A stretch of DNA of 51,558 bases from Caedimonas sp. GTDB taxonomy: Bacteria; Pseudomonadota; Alphaproteobacteria; Caedimonadales; Caedimonadaceae. The stretch is taken from the NCBI GenBank assembly GCA_016794245.1, contig JAEUKR010000020.1, forward strand, positions 1 to 51,558. Reading direction: 5' to 3'. A program made the translations under genes and the position numbers. The notes below the pieces were generated by a model. It was not told where the DNA came from. It worked only from the letters and a program-made list of their open reading frames with translations, and did not search any database. Positions within the stretch are counted from its first letter, which is position 1; each line of letters starts with the position of its first letter. This document shows, one piece after another, positions 35,110 to 43,509 of the stretch.

Positions 35110-36351
35110 ATGCAGAACCTTCCAACGCTCGATGACGTGTATGTTCAAGGAAAAACCGTTTTGGTAAGGGCGGATCTGAATGTTCCGATGAAGGAGGGCA
35201 AAATCCTTGATTCATCGCGGATTGGACGCCTTCTTCCCACTCTTGAAGAACTTTTGCAAAAAGGGGCGAAAGTCGTCGTCCTTTCTCATTTTGGGCGACC
35301 GGACGGGAAAGTTGTTCCTCAACTGACGCTCCGTCCTTTGGGTGAAGCTCTAGCGCACGCCTTGAACCAACACGTGTTTTTTGCAGGCGATTCCATAGGA
35401 GAACACGCGCACGCCATGGTCTCGTTTCTCAAAGCAGGCGAGATCTGTCTTCTTGAAAATCTTCGGTTTGATCCGCGAGAAGAAAAAAATGATCCCGCCT
35501 TTGCCGCAAAGCTGGCTCAACTAGGGGATATTTATATGAATGACGGTTTTTCCGTTTCCCATCGCGCCCATGCTTCGGTTGAGGGTATTACCCGTTTCCT
35601 GCCCAGCTACGCGGGACGTTTGATGCGGGAAGAAGTCGCGGCTCTTCAGCAATCCCTTGATCATCCCCAAAAACCGATTCTGGCTTGCGTTGCCGGCTCC
35701 AAGATCTCAACGAAACTCGACCTTCTGAAAAATCTTGCCTCCAAAATGGATTACCTCGTCCTGGGCGGCGGCATTGCCAACACGTTTCTTCTTGCTCGCG
35801 GCATCTCTGTAGGGTCGTCTCTTGTGGAGAAGACTATGACGTCCTTGGCCCAGGAGATTGAAGAAGAGGCTCAAAAACAGGGCTGCACGATCGTCCTGCC
35901 GCTTGATGTCGTGGTTGCCATGGAGCATGGAACCTCTCTCTTCCACCAGACCCTTGGACTGGATGATATCCAGTCAAACCAGAAAATTTTCGATATTGGA
36001 CCGGAATCGCGTCGTTTCATTAAAGATCTGTTGAAACAAGTCAAAACTGTCATCTGGAATGGTCCTTTAGGTGTTTTTGAACGACCTCCCTTTGACGAGG
36101 GGACAAGCGACATCGCTTTGGAAGTGGCACGTCTGACGCGCCAGGGACACCTCTTCAGCATCGCCGGTGGCGGCGAAACGGTGGCGGCGCTCAATTCTTC
36201 CGGCGCCGGAAAGGATTTCAGCTACCTCTCGACAGCAGGCGGCGCCTTTCTTGAGTGGCTGGAGGGCAAAACGCTGCCCGGCGTCAAAGCTCTTTTTGAC
36301 GCTTCCCGGGTAACGAGCAAAGCCGTGAACAGAACCAGCCCTCCGGACTGA
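35110..36351 (+). CDS. pgk: Phosphoglycerate kinase
   Basis: Transfers phosphate between 1,3-bisphosphoglycerate and ADP in glycolysis/gluconeogenesis. Substrate-binding TVLVRADLNVPMKEGK and SHFGRPDGK near the start, YMNDGFSVSHRAHASVEG, the hinge region, then GNP/EGPPF-type WNGPLGVFERPPFDEGTSDI, and GGGETVAAL with STAGGAFLEWLEGKTLPGVK. Start at 35110 is favoured by AGGA six bases upstream; the ATG at 35098 is the alternative. A 17-residue tail follows the usual family end. The last 130 bases overlap ctaA on the other strand. Confidence 0.95.
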   Translation: MQNLPTLDDVYVQGKTVLVRADLNVPMKEGKILDSSRIGRLLPTLEELLQKGAKVVVLSHFGRPDGKVVPQLTLRPLGEALAHALNQHVFFAGDSIGEHAHAMVSFLKAGEICLLENLRFDPREEKNDPAFAAKLAQLGDIYMNDGFSVSHRAHASVEGITRFLPSYAGRLMREEVAALQQSLDHPQKPILACVAGSKISTKLDLLKNLASKMDYLVLGGGIANTFLLARGISVGSSLVEKTMTSLAQEIEEEAQKQGCTIVLPLDVVVAMEHGTSLFHQTLGLDDIQSNQKIFDIGPESRRFIKDLLKQVKTVIWNGPLGVFERPPFDEGTSDIALEVARLTRQGHLFSIAGGGETVAALNSSGAGKDFSYLSTAGGAFLEWLEGKTLPGVKALFDASRVTSKAVNRTSPPD

Positions 36352-37349
36352 TGCAGTAATGCAAGGAAGATCGGCGCCTGATATAAAAGTGTCGCGATTC
36401 CAAGGCTCATTTGCACCAAAGCGAGAAGCCCCGTTGCCGCCAGGCTGCGACGCTGAAAGGAAGCCAACGGCTTTGCCCAAGCGCTCTTTATCATGGCGCC
36501 GAGGCAAAGAACGGTTGCGGAAGCGAGAACGCGGTGCATCCACTGCACCATCACAGGATTGACAAAAAGGTTCAAGAGCCACGGCTTATAAAACCACGCC
36601 TCTTCCGGAATCCAGCGTCCCCCCATCAAAGGAAAAGTGTTGTAAACCAACCCCGCCTTATGACCAGCGACCAGCGCACCATAAAAGATGGTCAGAATCA
36701 AAAGGCATAAAACCCAAGGCAGCGCCGGAAGCGCGACTGGCGGTATGGCTGACGACAGGGTTGAACCGACTGAATTTTTCCGCTCTTCGAGACAAAGCCT
36801 TACCGCAATGCTTAAGGTCATCGCATAGGTGAGCAGCGCCAGCATCAGATGAGCCGCCAACCGATAGGGGCTGACGTGGGGATCATCAATCAGGCCACTC
36901 TTCACCATGGCCCACCCTGTAAGCCCTTGCAGTCCTCCTAAAAGAAAGATGGCCACAAGAGGAAAGAAATATCGCTTGCGCAGGGACAGGACGCGCCACG
37001 ACAGGAAAAGAGGAATTAAAAAATAAAGGCCAATGAGTCGCCCCCAAAGCCGATGAACATACTCCAGCCAGAATATGCTTTTAAATGCCTCGAGCGTCAT
37101 TCCTCTATTAACTTTGAGATACTCAGGTGAATGTTGGTAATTCTCAAATAGGGCCTGCCAATCCTGAAGGGTGAGAGGCGGAAAAATGCCTGACACGAGA
37201 CGCCATTCGACGATTGAAAGCCCCGATCCGGTCAGGCGCGTCGCCCCTCCAAGCGCTACCATCATAAAAATGAGGAAACAAGCGCCAAAGAGAATATATG
37301 TGAGCGCTTGACGAGCCAACGTTGAAGCTGAAAAAGAGAACGATTTCAT
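36222..37349 (-). CDS. ctaA: Heme A synthase
   Basis: Oxidises the methyl group of heme O to give heme A for the aa3 oxidase (ctaE and surf1 are at 9.0-10.5 kb). Type 2 (alphaproteobacterial/mitochondrial COX15) sequence: GGATRLTGSGLSIVEWRLVS, FWLEYVHRLWGRLIGLYFLI, GALVAGHKAGLVYNTFPLMG and WMHRVLASA, with heme-ligand histidines in EYVHR, AHLML, WMHRV and LLHQSGG. 375 residues and eight helices from the ATG at 37349; the frame is open to an ATG at 37421. The final helix is encoded in the overlap with pgk. Confidence 0.93.
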   Translation of the reverse strand: MKSFSFSASTLARQALTYILFGACFLIFMMVALGGATRLTGSGLSIVEWRLVSGIFPPLTLQDWQALFENYQHSPEYLKVNRGMTLEAFKSIFWLEYVHRLWGRLIGLYFLIPLFLSWRVLSLRKRYFFPLVAIFLLGGLQGLTGWAMVKSGLIDDPHVSPYRLAAHLMLALLTYAMTLSIAVRLCLEERKNSVGSTLSSAIPPVALPALPWVLCLLILTIFYGALVAGHKAGLVYNTFPLMGGRWIPEEAWFYKPWLLNLFVNPVMVQWMHRVLASATVLCLGAMIKSAWAKPLASFQRRSLAATGLLALVQMSLGIATLLYQAPIFLALLHQSGGLVLFTALLVTREASKRALTPGSVLPSSHSRKAPPAVER

Positions 37350-37534
37350 ACAGCACTTTTTTATTGTCTTGACACCCGGAAGCGTCAGAATTATATCTTG
37401 TGGAGAAATTCTAAATATCAAATTGTGAAATAAAGTGCAAACGTATACGTTAAAAATTCACTTCTCAACATGCACAACCGGCAGCGGCCGGTAACTTTCC
37501 TATTTTCCAATCTTTGTTCCTCCCTTTTCTAATT

Positions 37535-37567
37535 TATACCCGAAGGATTTCAAAATCTGGCGTATAG
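37535..37567 (+). repeat. Repeat A, 5'-terminal fragment upstream of the DAACS gene
   Basis: TATACCCGAAGGATTTCAAA with ATCTGGCGTATAG matches the first 30 bases of repeat A joined to a remnant of the end. Lies in the ctaA/DAACS divergent gap, 22 bases before the start codon at 37589. Confidence 0.75.
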
Positions 37568-37588
37568 CCCCTAAAAAAGAGACTTATT

Positions 37589-38752
37589 ATGTTTAAAAAC
37601 ATGCCGTTTATGTTGATCGGTCTGATCGCTTGTATCATTTTTCTGTATAATTTCATTCCCCAACCCATACAGTCTCTGCTGTATGGCATGAGTTTATCGA
37701 TTAAATCGCTGATTATATTTCTCCTTCCATTCATCATTTTCGGGTTGCTGTTCAAGGCAGCGGTTAACCTGGCCTCTCATGCGACGAAAATTATTCTTTT
37801 GATTCTTATCAGTGTCTGTTGTTCTAACTTTACATCTACCTTTCTCGGTCACTGCGTAGGCCAGTGGATTTACCAATTTGATCTGGCGATTACCTTTCCA
37901 CAGAATGTTCAAACCCTGGAGCCGCTATGGGTTCTGGAATTTCCCAAAATAATCCCAAACAGCACAGCCATGTTTTCAGGCTTGTTCCTGGGCGTTGTCG
38001 CCTCTTTAAGCAAACCGCGATGGGCGCATGAGACGGCTTTAAAACTAAACGGGATGATTGGGTATCTTCTTCAGTATTTCAGTTACCTGATCCCCCTCTT
38101 TGTGGGAGGATTTGTGATCAAGCTTCAATCAGAAGGGATTTTGATCCTGTTGATTGAAGAATACGCCCTTATTTTCACAGTCATCGCTGTTGCGCAGTTT
38201 TCGTACATCTCCTGTATCTACTTGATGGCGAGTCGTATGAGTTTTTCCCGTTTTCTTGGCAATCTTAAAAATATGATCCCCAGCTTGATTACCGGCTTCA
38301 GCACAATGTCAAGCGCCGCCGCGATGCCTCTGACGATCATGGGCGTTGAAAGAAACGTGACGCATCCTCATCTCGTTCGCTCGATCATCCCGGCTACGGT
38401 CAACATTCATCTGATCGGAGATTGTTTCGCGATCCCTATTTTTGCCTACGCGATTTTAAAAAACTTTGAGATGCCAGAACCTTCTCTGTTAGCATACCTG
38501 ATTTTTACGTGTTACTTCGTGCTGGCGAAATTCTCGGTGGCGGCAATCCCTGGCGGAGGCATCATTGTCATGTTGCCTGTTCTTGAGAATTATCTGGGTT
38601 TCAACGCGGAAATGATGTCCCTGATTACGGCGCTTTATATTCTTTTTGACCCCGTTATCACAAGCGCCAATGTCTTGGGGAATGGGGGCTTCGCGATGAT
38701 TATGGACAAATTTGTCATACATCGACAAGAACAGGACTCAAGAAACGAATAA
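37589..38752 (+). CDS. Dicarboxylate/amino acid:cation symporter (DAACS) family protein
   Basis: 387-residue inner-membrane carrier resembling GltP/DctA. Several helices, a serine-rich re-entrant loop in SLITGFSTMSSAAAMPLTIM, and the region IIPATVNIHLIGDCFAIPIF corresponding to the NMDGT transport motif of the family, followed by AIPGGGIIVMLPVL. The normal NMDGT is here NIHLIGD, so the substrate is probably different from aspartate or glutamate. Distantly related members are frequent in intracellular alphaproteobacteria, where they could draw on host metabolites (inference). Confidence 0.85.
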   Translation: MFKNMPFMLIGLIACIIFLYNFIPQPIQSLLYGMSLSIKSLIIFLLPFIIFGLLFKAAVNLASHATKIILLILISVCCSNFTSTFLGHCVGQWIYQFDLAITFPQNVQTLEPLWVLEFPKIIPNSTAMFSGLFLGVVASLSKPRWAHETALKLNGMIGYLLQYFSYLIPLFVGGFVIKLQSEGILILLIEEYALIFTVIAVAQFSYISCIYLMASRMSFSRFLGNLKNMIPSLITGFSTMSSAAAMPLTIMGVERNVTHPHLVRSIIPATVNIHLIGDCFAIPIFAYAILKNFEMPEPSLLAYLIFTCYFVLAKFSVAAIPGGGIIVMLPVLENYLGFNAEMMSLITALYILFDPVITSANVLGNGGFAMIMDKFVIHRQEQDSRNE

Positions 38753-38811
38753 GAATAAGAACACGAGACCTGGACGTCGATTAAAAAGCATCGAATGGCG
38801 ATAAAACTTGT

Positions 38812-38832
38812 TTGATCTTTTGAAGAGATCAA
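38812..38832 (+). terminator. Possible terminator after the DAACS gene
   Basis: TTGATCT, a seven-base loop and AGATCAA form a perfect 7-bp stem 60 bases after the stop, followed by TTTGTGG. The stem is AT-rich and the T run short, so the call is tentative. Confidence 0.4.
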
Positions 38833-38988
38833 TTTGTGGGGGTGGTGGTTGAAAACCTTTTATGTGAGTTGTTAACTCCCTTGGAGCAGCCCCCTCCTAC
38901 TCATTATATGCAGAATAAGCTGCCAGAGAATCATTAATAATTCGTTAACAAAAAGAACTATGCTCTTTGCCTGTGTTCTGTGAAGTCA

Positions 38989-39054
38989 AGGACGTGAGCA
39001 AGACGAAACCCGAAGGTCAACACCCCCACAGTTTGAAAGACAAAAGATACAGAA
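38989..39054 (+). repeat. Repeat A, 3' half
   Basis: GGACGTGAGCAAGACGAAAC, then CCGAAGGTCAACACCCCCAC and AGTTTGAAAGACAAAAGATA match the second half of repeat A. It is the only copy not followed by a gene in its own direction; it faces the 3' end of ispA. Confidence 0.8.
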
Positions 39055-39068
39055 ATCTTCACAAAAGC

Positions 39069-39959
39069 CTAACGATCTCGAAAGATCATTTTTTGGCTCC
39101 ATTGCCTAAGCTCTTCCAGCGGAAGATCAATGTTTATCGCGACCTCTTGAGCAAGACCATAAAATTGGTCTCTCATTTTTTTAGCAAAATCGACTCCTTT
39201 TAAAAGAGGCAACGTTGCTTTTTGATGACGTCTGTCTGAATCCGTTGACTTGCCCAGAGAGGCTGGATCTCCTTCCACCCCAAGAATATCATCCTGAATC
39301 TGGAAAGCGATTCCCAAATATCGCCCCCACGCGCCCAAGGGCTTTACAAGAGCCTCGTCACAATCAGGAGAAGCCAAAGCGCCTAACACAATCGCGCCTT
39401 GAATCAGGCTGGCGGTTTTCCATTCGCTAATCTTGAGAAGTCCAGCCTCTTCCTGGACTTTTCTTTCGGCTTGAATATCGAGAAATTCTCCTCCGATCAG
39501 CCCTGTCGAACCCAGGGAGAGAGCTAAATGGTCAATCATCTTTATAACGATTTCAGGCGAGGAAAGCGGTGTTCGGGCAAGAACGTTGAAAGCAAGCGTC
39601 AAGAGAGCGTCTCCCGCCAGAAGGGCCGTTGCTTCATCAAATCGTTTATGACACGTGGGAAGTCCCCGACGCACATCATCATCATCAATCGCCGGCAGAT
39701 CATCATGGATCAGGGAAAAAGCATGAACGATCTCAAGAGCCGCTGCCGGATAATCCAGAACATCAAAAGAAGCACCCAGCGCTTTCCCCACGCAATAGGT
39801 CAAAAATGGTCGAAGGCGTTTGCCAGGACTAAAGACACTGTACCGCATCGCTTCATGAAGCATGGAAGGTTCGTCAGCAACGGAGGGAAGAAAGCGGTCA
39901 AGAGCTTGTTCAACACGATTTTTATAGTTTATCTCAAGAGAAGGCAAATCAATTTTCAT
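39069..39959 (-). CDS. ispA: Farnesyl/geranylgeranyl diphosphate synthase
   Basis: Short-chain trans-prenyltransferase supplying farnesyl diphosphate for quinones and undecaprenyl carrier lipid. 296 residues. First Asp-rich motif D86-D87-L-P-A-I-D-D-D-D with RRGLPTCHKRF, second in GIAFQIQDDILGVEGDPASL. Aromatic residue before the first motif (AFSLIHDDLP) fits a short-chain product limit. KRLRPFLTYCVGKAL binds diphosphate. Divergent from the SPOR/T6SS block. Confidence 0.93.
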   Translation of the reverse strand: MKIDLPSLEINYKNRVEQALDRFLPSVADEPSMLHEAMRYSVFSPGKRLRPFLTYCVGKALGASFDVLDYPAAALEIVHAFSLIHDDLPAIDDDDVRRGLPTCHKRFDEATALLAGDALLTLAFNVLARTPLSSPEIVIKMIDHLALSLGSTGLIGGEFLDIQAERKVQEEAGLLKISEWKTASLIQGAIVLGALASPDCDEALVKPLGAWGRYLGIAFQIQDDILGVEGDPASLGKSTDSDRRHQKATLPLLKGVDFAKKMRDQFYGLAQEVAINIDLPLEELRQWSQKMIFRDR

Positions 39960-40043
39960 AGTGTTACCTGTTTACATGATCATCATGTCTTTGTTCAAGT
40001 TTTTAAGTAATCATTTACAACATACCCTGAAACACGCTAAGTT

Positions 40044-40173
40044 TTATTCAAAGTATTTCAAAATATAGGGTGGCGGACGAGCGGTGAATCCCGCGCAGCG
40101 TACATATAAGTACGCGAGGCAGGAACGAATCCCGAAGTTAAACCCCTCCACAGTTTGAAAGACGAAGGGTATT
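40044..40173 (+). repeat. Repeat A, full copy upstream of the T6SS-associated block
   Basis: TATTCAAAGTATTTCAAAAT at the left, then GGCGGACGAGCGGTGAATCC, CGCGCAGCGTACAT, GTACGCGAGGCAGGAACGAA and the end ACAGTTTGAAAGACGAAGGG TAT. It lies in the ispA/SPOR-gene divergent gap and ends 25 bases before the SPOR gene. Confidence 0.9.
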
Positions 40174-40197
40174 AAAACTAAAAACAGGAAAAAAGGG

Positions 40198-41436
40198 ATG
40201 ACGGGAGGAGAAGTCGTTTTTGGCATCGTTCGCAGGCGCGAGAACCTTAAAAGATTAGCGGCGCAAACGCCTGTTTCGCCCATTCCCTCTTCCATTACCG
40301 AAAATATCTGGGATCAACAAAAGGCTCAGGAAAAACCAGCGGATTATTTAAATAGAGATTTGGTTGACCTTGATGCAAAAAAGAAGCAACACCTTTCTAT
40401 TCCCGACAGAAAAGGGGGGAAAAAGATGAACAGAATATCATTTTTGGGATTATTTGCGGGACTGCTCATCTCAGGAAGCGTTTTCTTTATGGCCGGCTTT
40501 CTAATGTGTTATTCTTTATATCCTCCTTATGGGGGGATCATTTTTCAGCCAAAATACGCGGCCGTACCCGCGGGTCAGCCTTTACCAACACCTGCTCCCG
40601 GATCCCTTGCCAACGCTGCGCCTGCTGATTCCTCCATACCTGCCGGGGCCAGGGTTCCGCAACAAAGCTATGCCGACCGACAGGCGATGCTGGCAAGCTC
40701 AGGCGGAAGAGCACAGGAGACAGGCATCGCAGAGCAAGCCGAACAGAGAACCATCGATAATGTCAAATATCAGATCAATAATGTGAAAGATCAGATAAAG
40801 GACAATATGATTCAAGGCGTTCGCTCTATCACACATAAGTTTGGAGATAAATTCGCCCCCGTTATAGGAAATCTTGTGAATCCCATCACAGAGGACTTAC
40901 CCAATCAACTAGCCACGCAACAGGTTAACAGTGCTTTTAATCAAATAGACAGCGCTTCCGTTATTAACAATACCCTCTCCGGGGGTTCCTCGGAAAGACC
41001 TTCATCTTTTTTGTCTCCAGACCCGCAGGGAATAAAAGGAGAAAGTAGACAAGGAGGGGGGCGAGGAAACGCACAAAAAGGAAAAGGCATAGCCCTGTCA
41101 TCAGCCTCGTCCACGCAAGCGCCCGTCTCTTCAACCACTTTATCTGCTCCCTCTCCTTCCTCCCGTATGGAAAAACAGCGTCTTTATTCTGTTCGCGTGC
41201 GAAAATTTAATGAGCGTGAGGCCGCACTCAAATTGGCTGAAGAATTAAAGCGCAGAGGCTTTGAAGGATATGTCGTTCCTTTATGGAACGTCGATCATGG
41301 AGAATTTGAAGTGCGCTCAGGCGGTTATGAAAAATTCTCGGAAGCGCGGGATGCCGCCAAAGTGTTGAGGGAACAGGGACTGGAGCTAACCACCGTCGTC
41401 ATGACAGGTCGTGATGAGGAGCATATCAAACCATGA
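40198..41436 (+). CDS. Membrane protein with C-terminal SPOR (peptidoglycan-binding) domain, linked to the T6SS genes
   Basis: 412 residues: a hydrophilic N-terminal 76, one membrane helix (residues ~80-103, FLGLFAGLLISGSVFFMAGF), a long Pro/Ala/Ser/Gln-rich periplasmic stretch, and a C-terminal SPOR-like domain (residues ~325-405: RLYSVRVRKFNEREAALKLA, then EELKRRGFEGYVVPLW and FEVRSGGYEKFSEARDAAKV). An internal ATG at 40426 has a GGGGGGAAAAAG ribosome site and would give a 336-residue form starting just before the helix. The stop overlaps the tssJ start (ATGA), so the two are translationally coupled. SPOR domains bind peptidoglycan glycans lacking stem peptides, so it may anchor the secretion apparatus to the wall (inference). 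Confidence 0.8.
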   Translation: MTGGEVVFGIVRRRENLKRLAAQTPVSPIPSSITENIWDQQKAQEKPADYLNRDLVDLDAKKKQHLSIPDRKGGKKMNRISFLGLFAGLLISGSVFFMAGFLMCYSLYPPYGGIIFQPKYAAVPAGQPLPTPAPGSLANAAPADSSIPAGARVPQQSYADRQAMLASSGGRAQETGIAEQAEQRTIDNVKYQINNVKDQIKDNMIQGVRSITHKFGDKFAPVIGNLVNPITEDLPNQLATQQVNSAFNQIDSASVINNTLSGGSSERPSSFLSPDPQGIKGESRQGGGRGNAQKGKGIALSSASSTQAPVSSTTLSAPSPSSRMEKQRLYSVRVRKFNEREAALKLAEELKRRGFEGYVVPLWNVDHGEFEVRSGGYEKFSEARDAAKVLREQGLELTTVVMTGRDEEHIKP

Positions 41437-41978
41437 TTTCAAGGCTAAAATATCTGGGCGTTCTCCTTTTTTATGTTTTCGTATCAGGGCTTGCAGGTTG
41501 TAGTCTCTTCAAGGAGGAGGATTCAGGCGATCCTGATTTCAATCTGCAAACGGTTCATATCATCCTTGATACGGATGCAAATTATTATTCCGCGACAGAG
41601 ATTGATCTGGTTGTTGTCTATAAACTGGATCTTCTTAAATCCCTGATGAAGATGAACGCTGCGGAATATTTTGCGATTGCGGAACAAATTCGCCGAGATT
41701 ATCCCGAAATGATTAAAGTCTGGCATTGGGAGCTTACGCCAGGACAAACAATTAATGATTATCAGCTCAATCGCCCAAACGCAGCGGGAGCTTTGGTTTT
41801 CGCTCGTTACCTGACGCCAGGATCACATCGCGTGCGCGTTGGATCTTCTGACACCATCCATATTCTTCTCAAGAGAGAAGACTTATGTATTGTAGAACAG
41901 GGCTGTCCCGACAAGGCGATTGTTCTTCCGACATCAGCCAAGAATGATATAAAGAAAATCAAAATTCCAAAAATTTAA
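41433..41978 (+). CDS. tssJ: T6SS outer-membrane lipoprotein TssJ
   Basis: 181-residue lipoprotein with signal peptide and lipobox (LLFYVFVSGLAGC, mature Cys at residue 22). It follows with the beta-sandwich pattern of TssJ: VHIILDTDANYYSATEIDLV, VVYKLDLLKSLMKMNAAEYF and a C-terminal strand around HRVRVGSSDTIHILLKRE. TssJ anchors the TssL-TssM complex to the outer membrane. The sequence is divergent, and the call leans on the lipobox plus its place before tssK, tssL and tssM. Confidence 0.8.
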   Translation: MISRLKYLGVLLFYVFVSGLAGCSLFKEEDSGDPDFNLQTVHIILDTDANYYSATEIDLVVVYKLDLLKSLMKMNAAEYFAIAEQIRRDYPEMIKVWHWELTPGQTINDYQLNRPNAAGALVFARYLTPGSHRVRVGSSDTIHILLKREDLCIVEQGCPDKAIVLPTSAKNDIKKIKIPKI

Positions 41979-42055
41979 TCCTTTCTCAAGGAGAATCAGA
42001 TTGTAAGAAAGTGACGAAAAGCAAACAAAAAATATAAAGTATAAAGGGAGCTTAC

Positions 42056-43399
42056 ATGATGGCGAACGGGGGAAATGTAAAAAATGCGATCCAATGGCAT
42101 GAAGGAATGCTTCTGCGTCCTCAACACTTTCAGCAAGCGGATCGTCGCGTTGAACAGCTCTTCGCCTATCATCTGAATGTGACGTCGAGTCATCCGTGGG
42201 GAATTGTTCGTTTCGTTTATGACACAGCCGCGATTGTCACGGGAATATTGCGCGTTCTGGCGTTAGAGGCCATTCTTCCTGACGGGTTGCTTATCTCTTT
42301 TCATCAATCGCAAGGAGAAGATCTCTCCCTGAAACTTGATGCTTATCAGGAAGACCTTAAAAGCAAACCCATGACCGTTTATGTGACGATTCCCGAATAT
42401 CGGGCAGGAAAAGCCAATGTAGAGGGAGACAATCCACGTTTTCGATCGACAGAACATCAATCTGTCGTGGACGAAAATACAGGCGACGGGATGATGACGC
42501 TGCCTTCCCTCAAGCCAAATTACGCTTTGACGCTTTCCGAAACACCGCCTGCGCATTACGTCTGTTTGCCTCTGATGAGGATACAGAAGATTGCCAACGC
42601 CTATCAGGTACTGGACTTCATTCCTCCTCAGCTCAAGGTGACGGCGGACTCGTCCTTAGGGTTAATGTGCAGCGATTTAGCCCGCCGCATTCGTGAAAAA
42701 GCCGCCTTTCTGGCTGACCGTTTGACGTCACAAACGTCCGAATTGATGTCTGCTCAGGCAGAAAACGCCGTAACCGCCCTTTGTACGGGATTATTGCCGC
42801 TTGAAGCCATGATCGCCGCCGGCGCCTCTCATCCGTTCGACCTCTATGTTCAGCTTAACAACCTTGCGGCTCACCTTATTTCCATTTTGCCAGGACAAAT
42901 GGCGCCTTCCTTTACGCCTTACAACCATGACGATGTGCGCTCAAGTTTTACCGAAGTCATCCGCTTTGCCGAAGGGATGCTAGAGCGCATTCAGGAAGGA
43001 TACTATGTTGTCCCCTTCACCTTGAAAGATCGTACGTTCTGCCTGAACCTGAATGCCCGATGGATGACGCCGCGGCTTGTTCTGGGCGCAAAAGCATCGT
43101 CGAAAATGTCGGAAAAAGATGTCGCGGACTGGATTTCCCAAGCGTTGATCGCCACGGACAATCATGTTGCTTCCTGTCGGGAAAAAAGAATTCTGGGGGC
43201 GGCGCGCAAAATCATTGCAGGCGTTAACGAACTCAAACTTATGCCCGCAAGGGACGTCATCTTGTTCGCGGTTGAAAATACCCCTGACTTTATAGGCTCT
43301 GATCAAGTGTTGCAGGTATTTAATGTCGCAGACTCACAGGATATGCGCCCTGAAGAGATTGTTTTATACATTTCCAAGGAGAATCAAGATATATTATGA
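42056..43399 (+). CDS. tssK: T6SS baseplate adaptor TssK
   Basis: 447 residues opening with the TssK signature NAIQWHEGMLLRPQHFQQAD and RRVEQLFAYH. TssK trimers connect the baseplate wedge to the TssJLM membrane complex in the cytoplasm. Further family features: SHPWGIVRFVYDTA, a shoulder domain and a C-terminal head domain. AGGGAG ribosome site ten bases before the ATG pair. A pair of repeat A fragments separates it from tssL. Confidence 0.93.
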   Translation: MMANGGNVKNAIQWHEGMLLRPQHFQQADRRVEQLFAYHLNVTSSHPWGIVRFVYDTAAIVTGILRVLALEAILPDGLLISFHQSQGEDLSLKLDAYQEDLKSKPMTVYVTIPEYRAGKANVEGDNPRFRSTEHQSVVDENTGDGMMTLPSLKPNYALTLSETPPAHYVCLPLMRIQKIANAYQVLDFIPPQLKVTADSSLGLMCSDLARRIREKAAFLADRLTSQTSELMSAQAENAVTALCTGLLPLEAMIAAGASHPFDLYVQLNNLAAHLISILPGQMAPSFTPYNHDDVRSSFTEVIRFAEGMLERIQEGYYVVPFTLKDRTFCLNLNARWMTPRLVLGAKASSKMSEKDVADWISQALIATDNHVASCREKRILGAARKIIAGVNELKLMPARDVILFAVENTPDFIGSDQVLQVFNVADSQDMRPEEIVLYISKENQDIL

Positions 43400-43405
43400 T
43401 GATGT

Positions 43406-43472
43406 GTACCCTTTGTCTTTCAAAAGGCAGGGTCGAATATAAAATATACCCAAAGGATTTCAAAACCTGGGG
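43406..43472. repeat. Two repeat A termini in inverted order inside the T6SS block
   Basis: TACCCTTTGTCTTTCAAAAG (43407-43426) is a 3' terminus in minus orientation; ATACCCAAAGGATTTCAAAA (43446-43465) is a 5' terminus in plus orientation, with CCTGGGG following. The body of the repeat is missing. They form the 110-base gap between tssK and tssL. Confidence 0.75.
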
Positions 43473-43509
43473 TGAGAATATAATAATTTAGGGGAGAACA
43501 TGCAAACCA

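Larger units (their letters stand above)
38753..39068. other. 316-base gap between the DAACS gene and ispA
   Basis: Convergent gap. It contains a hairpin (38812-38832) that may end the transporter transcript, about 150 bases with no recognisable content, and a 3' fragment of repeat A (38989-39054). No gene is supported. Confidence 0.6.
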
